From NCBI GenBank assembly GCA_023386315.1, contig JAEWJZ010000028.1, positions 1-64,000 on the forward strand: a DNA stretch of 64,000 bases, in the 5' to 3' direction. This document shows, one piece after another, positions 8,701 through 18,597 of this stretch. This DNA comes from Bacillota bacterium (GTDB taxonomy: Bacteria; Bacillota; Clostridia; Lachnospirales; Lachnospiraceae). Each line of letters begins with the position of its first letter. Positions within the stretch are counted from its first letter, which is position 1. The notes beneath the pieces were generated by a model, which searched no databases, was not told where the DNA came from, and worked only from the letters and a program-made list of their open reading frames with translations. The position numbers and the translations under genes were made by a program.

Positions 8701-9197
8701 CTGATACCTATGTGGTTCATGGTGCCTGTACCCAGTGCAGTATGGGAATGAGACAAAGCAGAGTGGTTCTTCATGAAACTCACGGAGTGTTTTTGAAAAA
8801 GCAGGCTCAAATGACGGTCAAGGATTGTAAGGGAGAATATCATGTGATCTGCTTTGGAGGATGCTACAGCATGGAAAATCCAAGCACGCAGGAAGAAGCA
8901 AAAAAAGTTCAGGATAAAGTAAAGGAATTAAGTCCGGACACGTTCCTTGATAAAGTCATGGGATTTTTTACCGGAGGAAAAAAGAAAAAAGAAAAGGAAG
9001 AGGCTGCACCTGCAGAAGGCGTTCCCCAGGTTTTAGGCGTCTGTACCCCCCACATCATAGCCCAGGAGTGGGATTACGGGCAGGATGGAGTGGAAACTGA
9101 CAGCGACCGGCCATTAATGGGAGGAGCAAAGCTGTACTGCATTTATGGAGGCGAGATTGAGATTATAGAGTCCGGGCAGCCGGAGGCAGGGAGTTGA
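8688..9197 (+). CDS. DUF4280 PAAR-like spike tip protein
   Basis: This 169-residue protein starts HGACTQCSMGMRQSRV and has further Cys/His spots (CKGEYHVICFGGC) and a C-terminal PLMGGAKLYCIYGGEIEI. That pattern belongs to DUF4280, a family regarded as PAAR-like, which caps VgrG trimers and sharpens the spike, often with a bound metal. A Lys/Glu linker at about 100-120 joins the halves. It lies directly before the VgrG-Rhs fusion, as expected for a tip component. The start overlaps the previous gene by 13 nt and has a GGAGGTGG site. Confidence 0.85.
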   Translation: MAELTDTYVVHGACTQCSMGMRQSRVVLHETHGVFLKKQAQMTVKDCKGEYHVICFGGCYSMENPSTQEEAKKVQDKVKELSPDTFLDKVMGFFTGGKKKKEKEEAAPAEGVPQVLGVCTPHIIAQEWDYGQDGVETDSDRPLMGGAKLYCIYGGEIEIIESGQPEAGS

Positions 9198-9272
9198 TGG
9201 AACATGATAAATTCAAAAGATACAAGATGAAGCGACATACCTCTGCTTCATAATAAAGGGGGAATTTGACAT

Positions 9273-12200
9273 ATGAAAATGAAATACAAAGAACTGGAGA
9301 TTGAACTGTCGCTTGACGGTGTCATCCAGGTTGAACTGTTTCAGCTGACACATAGATTAAATGATCATGAATTTCTTTCCCTGAAGCTATTGACAGACGG
9401 AGAGAATCCGGAAGATTATGTAAACATGGCAACTGTTCAGCCGGTTATTGTGCGTGAAATGGAACGTACCGGCGGTCAGGTAATCTTTCAGGGCAAGATT
9501 GAAACTGTCTATATAAAAACAGAGAAAGGCTTATCCTATCTGTATCTGGAAGCCTACTCCTATACAAAAGATTGGGAGCGGACTGATAAGAGCAGAAGTT
9601 TCCTTGACGGCGGCATGACATATATGGATGTGGCAAGAAAGGTACTTGCTGATTATGGACAGTTTGATATCAAAGATGAAATTACAAAAGATGCCAGGAT
9701 ACCTGAAATGCTATTGCAGTATGAAGAAAGTGACTGGGTATTTTTAAGAAGGCTGGCAAGCCATTTTGGTTCCAGTCTGCTGGCAGATGCCTCTTCTCCA
9801 ATGGGAAAAGTGTATTTTGGAGTTCCCGAAATGAACTTTGGAGCAGAACTGGCAAAAGAGGATTATGTTCTGGAAAAAGACATGAATCATTTTGCTAAAG
9901 TACTGGAACCATCAGGCATTTTGTCCCAGGAAGCTTCGCACTGGAATATTTGCACCCGTAAATATCTGCGTATGGGAGAAGCGGTCTCTTTTAACAAAAT
10001 AGCAGCAGTTGTTACGGCTATGAATATTTCGACTGGTAAGGGAGAACTGGTTTATCATTATACTCTTTCCAGGAAAGAAGGCATTCGGAGAGAAAAAGAG
10101 CAGAATCCAAGAATATATGGCATGAGCATACCCGCTACAGTAAAGGAACGGGGCGGAAACCAGATCAGGGTCCATTTTGATATAGATAAACGTTACGAAC
10201 CCTCGGCTCAGATGAAATATTTTACCTATGCAATTGAAAGCAGCAGCTTTTACTGTATGCCGGAAGTTGGAAGCAGAGTACATATTTATTTTCCTGAGCA
10301 TGATGAGCAGAGCGCTGTTGCAGTCCATGCAATAGGAAGCGGAAGCGGCGGCGGAGGTAGTAAGAAGCCGGATAATAAGAATTTTTCAGATCCCAGCGGC
10401 AGTGCAATGAATCTGACACCGGACTCCCTAAACTATGCCCCGGATTCCAGCGGTTCCATTGTTCTCAATTTAAATAAATCCGGATTTGTATCTCTCACAG
10501 GGAAAAACATCAATATAAAAACTCAGAAAGGCTTAATGGCTGGAGGAGAAACTCCGGTTCAGAAGCTGATGATTTCCGGTGAGAATAAAGTGGTGCTGCA
10601 GATTGGTGACAGTGGAGATGATATCATTACCCTGGAGGAAAAAGCGGATATCAAATCAGCTCTTGTCACCCACAAAGCAGAAACACATTCGGCGGCTTCA
10701 CCGTCAGCAGGAGAACTTGAAGCAGATCTGACAAGCGGGGACAGTGAAGCCCGCGAAGAAAATAACAATCAGCTGGCATCTGCTCTTGCTGCCAGAAAGC
10801 AGGAAAGTAAACAGAAGGTTTTAAATGGGATACTGAGCATCGCCACCGTAGTAGGTGCGGTCGCACTGACCGTTGCCACAGGAGGAGCTGCAGGTCCGCT
10901 GTTAATTGCGGTCGCTGGTGCAAAGACCGCTTTTGCAGTTGCTGATATAGCGGAAGGACTTGATGGTTATAGCAAAGTAAACGCACTTGATGCCTCGCGG
11001 CCGGCAAATTTTATAAGGGATACTGTATTTCAGGGGAATGAGGCAGCGTATAATCTTGCATCCGGAATTACAGATGTTGTATTTGATGTAGTTACTGGAA
11101 AGGCGCTGAAAAATGCAGCGTCTGCAGGGAAGCTAAGCAAAATCCTGTGTTCAAAATCCCAGGTCACCAATACATTCGTCCAGGGAGCCGGATCCCTGTT
11201 CTTTGGCATGATACAGGAATATGAAACAACAGGAAAGGTTAGTATAAAGAATTCAGCTGGCAACTTTATGTTCGGTATGTTTAAGGGAGTTGCCCAGACA
11301 AAGCTGATTGGGAAGGTGCAGGGAGCATTAAAAACCGATTCCAGGCTGGTTAATAAACTGGTGGGAGCAGGAGTGGGAACGTTATCTGGTACGGCAATGG
11401 ATGTTACCCGCGATGCAATGCTCCCGGACAGAGATGTGGATGTATTGAGGTCCCTCCAGGAGAACTTTGTTACCAGCGGTCTGGCTCAGCTGTTAGGCGA
11501 GCCGATTGACGCTGTATCTGGAGCATTTTTAATTATGGCAACCGACTTTATTCTGCCTGATATACGGGAGTCCATAAAGATAACCAGGAGATATTATTCT
11601 ACAAATAAGCAGCCGGGAATTATGGGAATGGGCTGGAGATTCCCTTATGAAGGAAGACTTTATCAGGCTGGATCGAAACGTCATGTTGTTTTAGATACCG
11701 GACATCATCTGACCTTTGAGTGGGATGGAGAAAAGGCTGAGAATATCTCTTATGGGTGCGGCTGGTTTGATCTCGTTAAAGAAAATGATGGCTGGAGTTT
11801 GTTTGACAGAAAAGAACACCGTACATATATATACAGTGCCCAGGGATTTTTGCTGTCAATCAGAGATCGGAATGGACAAACCATAAGCTTCACATACAGA
11901 GGAGATGTTCTTGAAGGAATTACCACTTCACTGGGATACCATTTAAGTCTGATCATGAAAGACGGACATTTAATTCAGATATCTGACAACCTGGGAAGAA
12001 CCATGCAGTACAGATATGAGAGAGGACTTTTAACTGATATTGTCCACATGGATCAGGGAATTACTCACTACGAGTATGATGAAAATGGATCTCTCACCAA
12101 AGCGGTTGACCAGACAAAAGTGGCATATCTGGAGAATCAGTATGACAGAAGAGGACGGGCGGTACTTCAGACACTGGCAAATGGAGATGTTTACCGGTTA

Positions 12201-15200
12201 GAATATCTGGATGAGGAACGGAGTGTCAGGGCATTCAGCAGTGTTGATAATAAAACGGTTCTTTATAAGTATGGGAAAAATATGGAGATATTGGCCGTAC
12301 ATTATGAGGATGGAACCGGGGTCTTCTATGAATATGATAAACAGGGATACCGATCCAGTGTTACGGACAGATCAGGCTGCAGAAAAGAATGGAGCTATGA
12401 TTCAAAGGGAAGGCTGGCAGAAGAAAAACTGGCAGGCGGTCTTGCAGCGGTTTATCACTATAATCAGAGTGATGATCTGGAAGAGAAAACAGACAATACA
12501 GGCAGAAGATTTAGCTATGTGTATGATGAAAATCACAATCTGATTGAAAAAAAGGAAGAGGCAGAAGAGGGAATCTGGTTTACTCACAGTTATTACTATG
12601 ACCGGAAAGGCAGGCTTTTAGAAGAGTCAGATCCGATTGGAAATACTACAGTATATCATTATCAGGAAAATTCTGGAAAACCAGATGTAATCACTTATCC
12701 TGACGGAGAAGAGGTCCGGTTCGAATATGACTGCATGGGACGTCTGATGGAGGAAGAGAGTGAATGCAGCAGAAAAGAATATGGCTATAATGCAAATAAC
12801 TTCCGGACTATGATAAAAGATGGAGAAGGAAATGAATCCCGTTATCTCTATGATGGAATGGGAAGACTGATGGCCATGTACCCTCCAAAAGCCTGGAAAG
12901 AGAGAAAAGGCGAGTATACATACAAGTATGATTTCCTTGACCGGCTGACAGACCGCATTTCTCCGGATGGTAGCCACAGCAGGCAGATTCTGGATGGGGA
13001 AGGAAAAGTATTAAAGGAAATTCATCCCAATGCTTACGATACGAGTACCGATGACGGAGCCGGTGTTTCTTTTGATTATGACAGTGACGGAAACCAGATT
13101 CGGATACATTATCCGGACGGAGGGTGTGAAAGGCTGTTCTATGATGCTGCAGGAAACAGGATTAAGCACGTCATGCCGGAGGATTATGATGCACAGACCG
13201 ATGACGGAGCAGGCTGGATGTATACTTATGGAGTGGGCGGACGGCTGGAGACAGTAACCGGTCCGGACGGCATCCTGCAGGCAGAATATAGTTATGACAT
13301 TTCCGGCAATCTGATTAAAAAGACCGATGCTATGGGCAGAACTGTCACATATAGTTATGACAGAAGAAATCAGTTACGTCAGGTAATGCAGCCAGTAGAA
13401 AAAAAGGAAGGTGAAGTTCTTTACCAGAGAACTACTTATCTCTATGATGCAAATGGTAACAAAGTAGAGGAACAGCGTCATGGAGGATACTGGAGCGTAG
13501 ACGGACAACTGATTGAGGAGGCTGGCCCGGGTCTGAAGCTGAGTTTTACTTATGATAAGAGAGACCGGCTGATCCAGGTAAAAGATGGGCATGGAGCTGA
13601 TATCATTTACCGGTATGATGTACAGGGGAAAAAGATCTATGAAGAGAAGGCAGTCTCAAAAGATTTACATCAGATCATTCGTTATAATTATGATAAAGCA
13701 GGCAGACTTTCGGAGATAAAGGAACAGTTAAGCAGCGGACTGACTCCGGTCAAAGGTGAGGCAAAGTATGCGATTACCAGCTATAATTATGATGAAAATG
13801 GAAACAGGACCAGAATACAAACACCAGAGGGATATGAGTTCATTCGGGAATATGATACCTGTGACCGTCTGATTGCGGAACGAACACTTGATAAGCAAAA
13901 CGGAATCGACCGGACAGTTACCATAACCTATGACCGGGCGGGAAATATAACAAGAATCGCGCGCCAGGGAAAGGGCGGTGAATTGTGGGAACTTTCTTAT
14001 GATTATGATTTAAAGAACCGGATTACAGATGTTAAAGATTGTCTGGGGCCAGTATTTAGATATGAATATGACAAGAATGACCGTCTGGAAAAAGAAATTC
14101 TGCCAAACAGTGAAGATGGACAGGAAAAAGAGTATAGAAATGACTTATCCTATGCCTATGACTCTTACGGCAATATTCTCACACACACAGATGGAGCAGG
14201 AACCATTCTGGAAGAAAACCAGTATCTACCGGATGGAAATCTGGAGATAAAAAGAACGGCGGATGGAAATCAGTGTACCTATACATATGGATTTCATGGC
14301 AGGGTAACTGCACTGGAAACATTAAGAAGCAGAGAAGCAGGAAAGCCATCCCAGTATTATACGTATGATGCAAATGGGCGGATTACGGGAGTTGCTGATG
14401 GAAATGGCAATCGGACAAATTACGATACGGATAACTGGGGAAGAATCAGGAAAGTCAGCAATGGAGACGGCGGAATTGAAAGTTACACCTATGACAGCAT
14501 GGGGAACATCACCAGTACAACAGATCCAAACGGAGGTGTCATCACCTATCGGTACAACAGCCAGGGGAAGGTTTGCGAGATCATTGATCAGGATGGACGC
14601 AGCGAGATATTCCGCTATGACAGAGAAGGGCGTCAGATACTGCATATAGACAGGAATCATAATCAGGTGAGAACGGTCTATAATGTAGATGGAAATCCAG
14701 TGATGGAAACAGGATGTGACCGGGAGGGAAAGAATCCGGTAACCAGAAGCTGGGAATACGATTCTTTTGGACTGAGAAAAAAAGCAATCGCAGACGGTTT
14801 CTGCTATACCTATGAGTATCGTCCCGATGGAAAGCTGGTGAAAAAGGATTCCTGCGGAAAAACCTTAATATCCTGCACTTACGGCAAAGATGGAAGCTTA
14901 AAGACCATGACCGATGTGACCGGAAAAAGACTGCATTACGGATATGACTGGAGAGGAAAGCTTACCAGTATCAAAGACGATGAAGGAAGAGAAATTGTCC
15001 GATACAGTCACCGGAAAGACGGAAGGCTTGAGACAATCACCCATTTAAGCGGAATAAAGACTCTTTATGAATATGATACGGATGGAAACGTCAGCCGGCT
15101 TGCAACATTTTTATCAGAAAGCAGTCCTTTGTTTGATTACAGATATAAGTACGATCTCAATGGAAACCGCACGGCCAAAGAGGGTGTCTGCGTTATGGCG

Positions 15201-16514
15201 GAAGAAAGCTGTGCACAAAAGACCGCTGTCTATTACCGCTACGATTCTATGAACCGTCTGACTGATGAGATTTATGATGGAGACGCAGCTCATTATGTCT
15301 ATGACCGCTGCGGAAACCGGTTGGAGAAGACTTCCGTTGCAGGGAAAGAGACGTACTGCTATAATAGAAGAAACCAGCTGATAGAGAGGAATGCGTCTGG
15401 ACGAAACTATACATACCGGTATGATGATCAGGGAAATGTCCTGGAAGAAGCCGGGGATGGTGAGGAGAGGAGGTACTTATATAATTCGTTTGGGCAGCAG
15501 ACTGCAGTAGTATCAGATAAATTAAAGCTGGAGAACTTCTACGACGGGGAGCAGTTAAGAGCTGGAAAGTCCGTAAATGGAAAGGTATCCCGTTTCATCT
15601 TCTATAATGGAGAGATGCAGGCAGAAGCAGATGAGGAATGGAATGCTATAAGCAGGCATATTCCGGGCTATGGAGTGGCAGCCAGTGAAGTGGAAGGACA
15701 GGACGAATACCATGCGTATCATCTGGATGAGAGAAATAATACTGCTTATATAACAGGCAGCCAGAGGAATGTTGAGAACTTCTATGAGTATGATGCCTTT
15801 GGAGCTATCCGCAGACAGACGGAGAAAATTCATAACCGGATATTGTATACGGGTCAGCAGTATGATCAGGAGACAGCACAATATTATCTTAGAGCCAGGT
15901 TTTATAATCCGGTGGTGGGAAGATTTCTGCAGGAAGATGTGTACCGGGGTGATGGGCTGAACCTGTATGCGTATTGCGCAAATAATCCGGTGATGTATTA
16001 TGATCCTAGTGGTTATAATGATTGTAAAGATGGAGGTCCAAAGGAACCAGATGAGACTCCAGCGAAGAAAAATGTTAATAATGAGGTTTCGGGCAATGAA
16101 ATAACTGAGAAGCCAATGAGTTGGAATGAATTTCAAGCTGCAAATAAAGGGAAATATAATAATACGGAAATGAGTGAGGTATTTTCACAATATAAGGCTG
16201 AGAGTTATCCCAATGGAGGTGAACATTATTTAAATAGACCATATATAAGAGAGTCTGTAATTAATGAGGTTAATCAGAATACTATATATAATGCTCAGGG
16301 ACAGATTTACGACACAATAGGAGACAAATGGGTAGATTCAAGCAAAGTAGAACTTGGACATGTACCATCACATGAATTCTGGTATGAACGTAATCAGGCT
16401 GAAAGCATGGGAATGTCACAATCTCAATTTAATGATTATATGAATAATTCTAGCTTCTATGCTTGGCAAGATATTCATGATAATCGAAGTCACAGTAAGG
16501 AAGATAAACATTAA
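9273..16514 (+). CDS. VgrG-RHS polymorphic toxin with C-terminal GH-E nuclease
   Basis: A 2413-residue fusion. Residues 1-330 resemble the VgrG hub (MLLQYEESDWVFLRRLASHF), about 285-365 is the OB-fold (MPEVGSRVHIYFPEHD), and a Gly-rich linker leads to beta-prism-like repeats. A hydrophobic stretch at about 519-560 could cross a membrane or bind a chaperone. About 746-800 resembles DUF6531. Dozens of YD repeats follow to about 2190, then the RHS core motif RARFYNPVVGRFLQED and DPSGY (Asp2244), the usual junction of the toxin tip. The tip (about 2250-2413) matches the GH-E HNH/Endo VII nuclease type: G2362-H2363 and E2368, then NRSH near the end. It probably cleaves DNA of rival cells. A GGGGG ribosome site precedes ATG. 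Confidence 0.9.
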   Translation: MKMKYKELEIELSLDGVIQVELFQLTHRLNDHEFLSLKLLTDGENPEDYVNMATVQPVIVREMERTGGQVIFQGKIETVYIKTEKGLSYLYLEAYSYTKDWERTDKSRSFLDGGMTYMDVARKVLADYGQFDIKDEITKDARIPEMLLQYEESDWVFLRRLASHFGSSLLADASSPMGKVYFGVPEMNFGAELAKEDYVLEKDMNHFAKVLEPSGILSQEASHWNICTRKYLRMGEAVSFNKIAAVVTAMNISTGKGELVYHYTLSRKEGIRREKEQNPRIYGMSIPATVKERGGNQIRVHFDIDKRYEPSAQMKYFTYAIESSSFYCMPEVGSRVHIYFPEHDEQSAVAVHAIGSGSGGGGSKKPDNKNFSDPSGSAMNLTPDSLNYAPDSSGSIVLNLNKSGFVSLTGKNINIKTQKGLMAGGETPVQKLMISGENKVVLQIGDSGDDIITLEEKADIKSALVTHKAETHSAASPSAGELEADLTSGDSEAREENNNQLASALAARKQESKQKVLNGILSIATVVGAVALTVATGGAAGPLLIAVAGAKTAFAVADIAEGLDGYSKVNALDASRPANFIRDTVFQGNEAAYNLASGITDVVFDVVTGKALKNAASAGKLSKILCSKSQVTNTFVQGAGSLFFGMIQEYETTGKVSIKNSAGNFMFGMFKGVAQTKLIGKVQGALKTDSRLVNKLVGAGVGTLSGTAMDVTRDAMLPDRDVDVLRSLQENFVTSGLAQLLGEPIDAVSGAFLIMATDFILPDIRESIKITRRYYSTNKQPGIMGMGWRFPYEGRLYQAGSKRHVVLDTGHHLTFEWDGEKAENISYGCGWFDLVKENDGWSLFDRKEHRTYIYSAQGFLLSIRDRNGQTISFTYRGDVLEGITTSLGYHLSLIMKDGHLIQISDNLGRTMQYRYERGLLTDIVHMDQGITHYEYDENGSLTKAVDQTKVAYLENQYDRRGRAVLQTLANGDVYRLEYLDEERSVRAFSSVDNKTVLYKYGKNMEILAVHYEDGTGVFYEYDKQGYRSSVTDRSGCRKEWSYDSKGRLAEEKLAGGLAAVYHYNQSDDLEEKTDNTGRRFSYVYDENHNLIEKKEEAEEGIWFTHSYYYDRKGRLLEESDPIGNTTVYHYQENSGKPDVITYPDGEEVRFEYDCMGRLMEEESECSRKEYGYNANNFRTMIKDGEGNESRYLYDGMGRLMAMYPPKAWKERKGEYTYKYDFLDRLTDRISPDGSHSRQILDGEGKVLKEIHPNAYDTSTDDGAGVSFDYDSDGNQIRIHYPDGGCERLFYDAAGNRIKHVMPEDYDAQTDDGAGWMYTYGVGGRLETVTGPDGILQAEYSYDISGNLIKKTDAMGRTVTYSYDRRNQLRQVMQPVEKKEGEVLYQRTTYLYDANGNKVEEQRHGGYWSVDGQLIEEAGPGLKLSFTYDKRDRLIQVKDGHGADIIYRYDVQGKKIYEEKAVSKDLHQIIRYNYDKAGRLSEIKEQLSSGLTPVKGEAKYAITSYNYDENGNRTRIQTPEGYEFIREYDTCDRLIAERTLDKQNGIDRTVTITYDRAGNITRIARQGKGGELWELSYDYDLKNRITDVKDCLGPVFRYEYDKNDRLEKEILPNSEDGQEKEYRNDLSYAYDSYGNILTHTDGAGTILEENQYLPDGNLEIKRTADGNQCTYTYGFHGRVTALETLRSREAGKPSQYYTYDANGRITGVADGNGNRTNYDTDNWGRIRKVSNGDGGIESYTYDSMGNITSTTDPNGGVITYRYNSQGKVCEIIDQDGRSEIFRYDREGRQILHIDRNHNQVRTVYNVDGNPVMETGCDREGKNPVTRSWEYDSFGLRKKAIADGFCYTYEYRPDGKLVKKDSCGKTLISCTYGKDGSLKTMTDVTGKRLHYGYDWRGKLTSIKDDEGREIVRYSHRKDGRLETITHLSGIKTLYEYDTDGNVSRLATFLSESSPLFDYRYKYDLNGNRTAKEGVCVMAEESCAQKTAVYYRYDSMNRLTDEIYDGDAAHYVYDRCGNRLEKTSVAGKETYCYNRRNQLIERNASGRNYTYRYDDQGNVLEEAGDGEERRYLYNSFGQQTAVVSDKLKLENFYDGEQLRAGKSVNGKVSRFIFYNGEMQAEADEEWNAISRHIPGYGVAASEVEGQDEYHAYHLDERNNTAYITGSQRNVENFYEYDAFGAIRRQTEKIHNRILYTGQQYDQETAQYYLRARFYNPVVGRFLQEDVYRGDGLNLYAYCANNPVMYYDPSGYNDCKDGGPKEPDETPAKKNVNNEVSGNEITEKPMSWNEFQAANKGKYNNTEMSEVFSQYKAESYPNGGEHYLNRPYIRESVINEVNQNTIYNAQGQIYDTIGDKWVDSSKVELGHVPSHEFWYERNQAESMGMSQSQFNDYMNNSSFYAWQDIHDNRSHSKEDKH

Positions 16515-16539
16515 TAATAAAACAAATAGAAAGTAGGAA

Positions 16540-16929
16540 ATGGATATGGATAATTTTGGAAGAGATGATCTTTTTTATATGATTGGTCATCAAGTAAGTT
16601 TTGAGAAAGTTAAATTATTGCTAGATGCTATAGAAAATGTGGATAAGAGTGATGCAGGTGGATTGTCATATTTACATGTTGCTGCTATTAACGATAGGGT
16701 AGATATAGTGGAGTTGTTATTGCAAAGAGGAGCAAATCCAAATTATATAGATAGTAAAGGCCGTACTCCTTTATCATATGTTATTGGAAGAAAACTTCCT
16801 AATAGAATTAAAATTGTTCAACTCTTGCTTGAATATGGAGCGGATTTAGATTTCAAAACAGGAGAGCGAACAATACGAGAAACTATTGCTATGTTTCAAG
16901 ATCCAGAATTAATGAAAATTATAGAGTAG
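16540..16929 (+). CDS. Ankyrin-repeat protein, likely immunity to the GH-E toxin
   Basis: This 129-residue protein has about three ankyrin repeats; the clearest are LSYLHVAAINDRVDIVELLL-QRGANPN and TPLSYVIG followed by IVQLLLEYGADLD. It has no signal peptide. It lies 25 nt after the toxin stop and ahead of a strong terminator, the standard place for cognate immunity; ankyrin proteins are known immunity partners of nuclease toxin tips. ATG 16546 may be the true start, since GTAGGAA is better spaced from it. It is AT-rich like the toxin tip, suggesting that tip and immunity arrived together. Confidence 0.75.
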   Translation: MDMDNFGRDDLFYMIGHQVSFEKVKLLLDAIENVDKSDAGGLSYLHVAAINDRVDIVELLLQRGANPNYIDSKGRTPLSYVIGRKLPNRIKIVQLLLEYGADLDFKTGERTIRETIAMFQDPELMKIIE

Positions 16930-16951
16930 TAGGCATATATAGGAATAGGCT

Positions 16952-16990
16952 GGTCAGACAGTTGTGGGCAAACTGTCTGACCTATTTTCC
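16952..16990 (+). terminator. Strong terminator after the toxin/immunity pair
   Basis: GGTCAGACAGTT (16952-16963) pairs perfectly with AACTGTCTGACC (16971-16982) around a 7-nt loop, followed by a T-rich run. It closes the operon that starts near 3600. Confidence 0.85.
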
Positions 16991-17012
16991 TTTATAGATA
17001 TTCATTCAATCA

Positions 17013-17155
17013 TCCTGGAGGAAGCCCGATATGATGAGGAGAGGAGGTACCATTATTATCCGTTAGTGGCAGCCAGTGAAGTGGAAGGACAGGACGATAC
17101 CATGCGTATCATCTGGATGAGAGAAATAATACTGCATATATAACAGGCAGCCAGA
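17013..17155 (+). pseudogene. Rhs core fragment, shuffled copy of the full-length gene
   Basis: 17067-17155 repeats 15677-15763 almost base for base, but with a one-base deletion (GACGATAC against GACGAATAC) that breaks the frame. 17013-17045 resembles 15436-15478, so about 200 bases between the two parts have been lost. There is no start codon. A TTTCTTTATAnATATTCATTCAATC-type block (16987-17012) recurs at 17159-17184, so the fragment is framed by a short imperfect direct repeat, which suggests recombination at module borders. Confidence 0.8.
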
Positions 17156-17238
17156 TTTTTCTTTATATATATTCATTCAATCTAAAAATAACAAAATAAT
17201 TGATAGAATGGTTACTGAATTAAAGTAAAGGAGAAAAA

Positions 17239-17598
17239 ATGAATTTATATAATTTGCTAGAAAGTAAAAATTTAGACATAAGTAATATTGTAAAAACATT
17301 TAAGGAAAAAAATTTTAATTATATTTATAATCAATATAAAGAAGCAGTAGATGAACTATTATTTATATCAAATACTAATGAGTTTGATGATTTTATAAAT
17401 GAACAAGGAGAATTAAAAGAAGAACCGTTCTTACTAGAATTTGCCTATAAAAAAGGTGTGTGCTGTAACATAGGTATGTATGATGAAAATGCTAATGACA
17501 TTTTATCTGACTACATAAATAGACATAGCAATATCAATGTTAATTTGCATTATTCATATGATGAAATTAACCATTTGAAAGGAGATATAATTATTTGA
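17239..17598 (+). CDS. Orphan immunity-like protein between Rhs fragments
   Basis: This 119-residue acidic, soluble protein starts with ATG behind an AAAGGAG ribosome site. No family is recognised. It lies between two Rhs core fragments and is very AT-rich, both typical of immunity genes left behind when an Rhs tip is replaced. Its toxin partner is no longer present. The role is inferred from context. Confidence 0.5.
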   Translation: MNLYNLLESKNLDISNIVKTFKEKNFNYIYNQYKEAVDELLFISNTNEFDDFINEQGELKEEPFLLEFAYKKGVCCNIGMYDENANDILSDYINRHSNINVNLHYSYDEINHLKGDIII

Positions 17599-17658
17599 TG
17601 ATAAACAATGGGAAAGCCATGCGATAGCAAGAATTATTTAGTTACTTGATATTAAGAT

Positions 17659-18126
17659 AACCGCTTTGTAGACTGGACAGTCTCTATAACCTATGACCAG
17701 TGGGAACTTTCTTATAATTATGATTTAAAAAACCGAATCACATATGTAAAAGACTGGCTGGGGCCAGTATTTAAATATGAATACGACAAAAATGACCGCC
17801 TGGAAAAAGAAATTTTGCCAAACAGTGAAGATGGACAAGAAAAAGAGTATAAAAATAACTTATCCTATGCCTATGACTCTTATGGGAATATTCTCACGCA
17901 CACAGATGGCGATGGAAATGGAAATCGGACCACTTATGATATGGACAAATGGGGAAGAATCCAAAGGATCAGCAACGGAGACGGCGGAATTGAAAGTTAC
18001 ACCTATGACAGAATGGGAAATGTCACCAGCACCACGGATCCAAACGGAGGTGACATCACCTATCGGTACAGCAGTCAGGGAAAAGTCTGCGAGGGTTTCT
18101 TTTATTATAAATGTTTGCTGTGGTAA
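17659..18126 (+). pseudogene. Second Rhs core fragment with internal deletions
   Basis: The frame reads Rhs sequence (QWELSYNYDLKNRIT, YEYDKNDRLEKEILPNSEDG, SYTYDRMGNVTSTTDPNGG) and parallels 13900-14575 of the full gene at high identity. Compared with it, a block between CCTATGACC and GTGGGAAC is missing, and another is missing where GATGGCGATGG replaces about 190 bases. The Rhs match ends at GTCTGCGAG (about 18092) and unrelated codons follow to the stop. There is no ribosome site. Similarity to the intact gene makes it a possible donor for tip replacement. Confidence 0.8.
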
Positions 18127-18289
18127 TGAAATAAAGCATTAGGAAATCCGACAAGGAAGTCAGATGTAATGAGGCGATATACGTATGGTAAAAGAAACCA
18201 ACTTTTTGAGACAATCCAGTCGGCAAAGAAGGAAGAGAATTGTATTTTTGAACAGGATAGTTAACCGAATGCATAATAAGTGACTCAAC

Positions 18290-18342
18290 AAACACCCCAG
18301 ATAAAACAAGTTTTTAGCAATTGTATTAAGGGTGTTTTTATA
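18290..18342 (+). terminator. Possible terminator after Rhs debris
   Basis: AAACACCC (about 18290-18297) can pair with GGGTGTTT (18330-18337), followed by T-rich sequence. The 32-nt loop is long, so this is tentative. The remaining 18343-18585 is AT-rich and shows no gene; it should hold the recombinase promoter. Confidence 0.45.
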
Positions 18343-18597
18343 AAAATTATTATATTTTTTTATGAATTTTTAAGGCAACATATTCAGAAGTCAAAGTTAA
18401 TAATTTGCCATAAGCTGTAAAAATAGCATAAAATCCCTCTCTTTCTTAAAACATATTTTTTACAAAATCCCATTATCTGCTATCTTAATCACAAAAATCA
18501 TTCGATATTGCATATAAGTGATATAATCTTCAAATACTGAAGCATATAGAACATTTTCAATTCTGAATTATATCAATAGCAGACTATGGAGGGAATT

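Noticed and set aside
13900..15763. Tandem repeats as a CRISPR or satellite array
   Set aside because: The repetition is at protein level (YD repeats) inside one open frame; spacing and sequence vary.
15555..16136. 193-codon minus-strand ORF
   Set aside because: It lies wholly within the Rhs gene, has no ribosome site and reads as Ile/His/Arg-rich shadow sequence.
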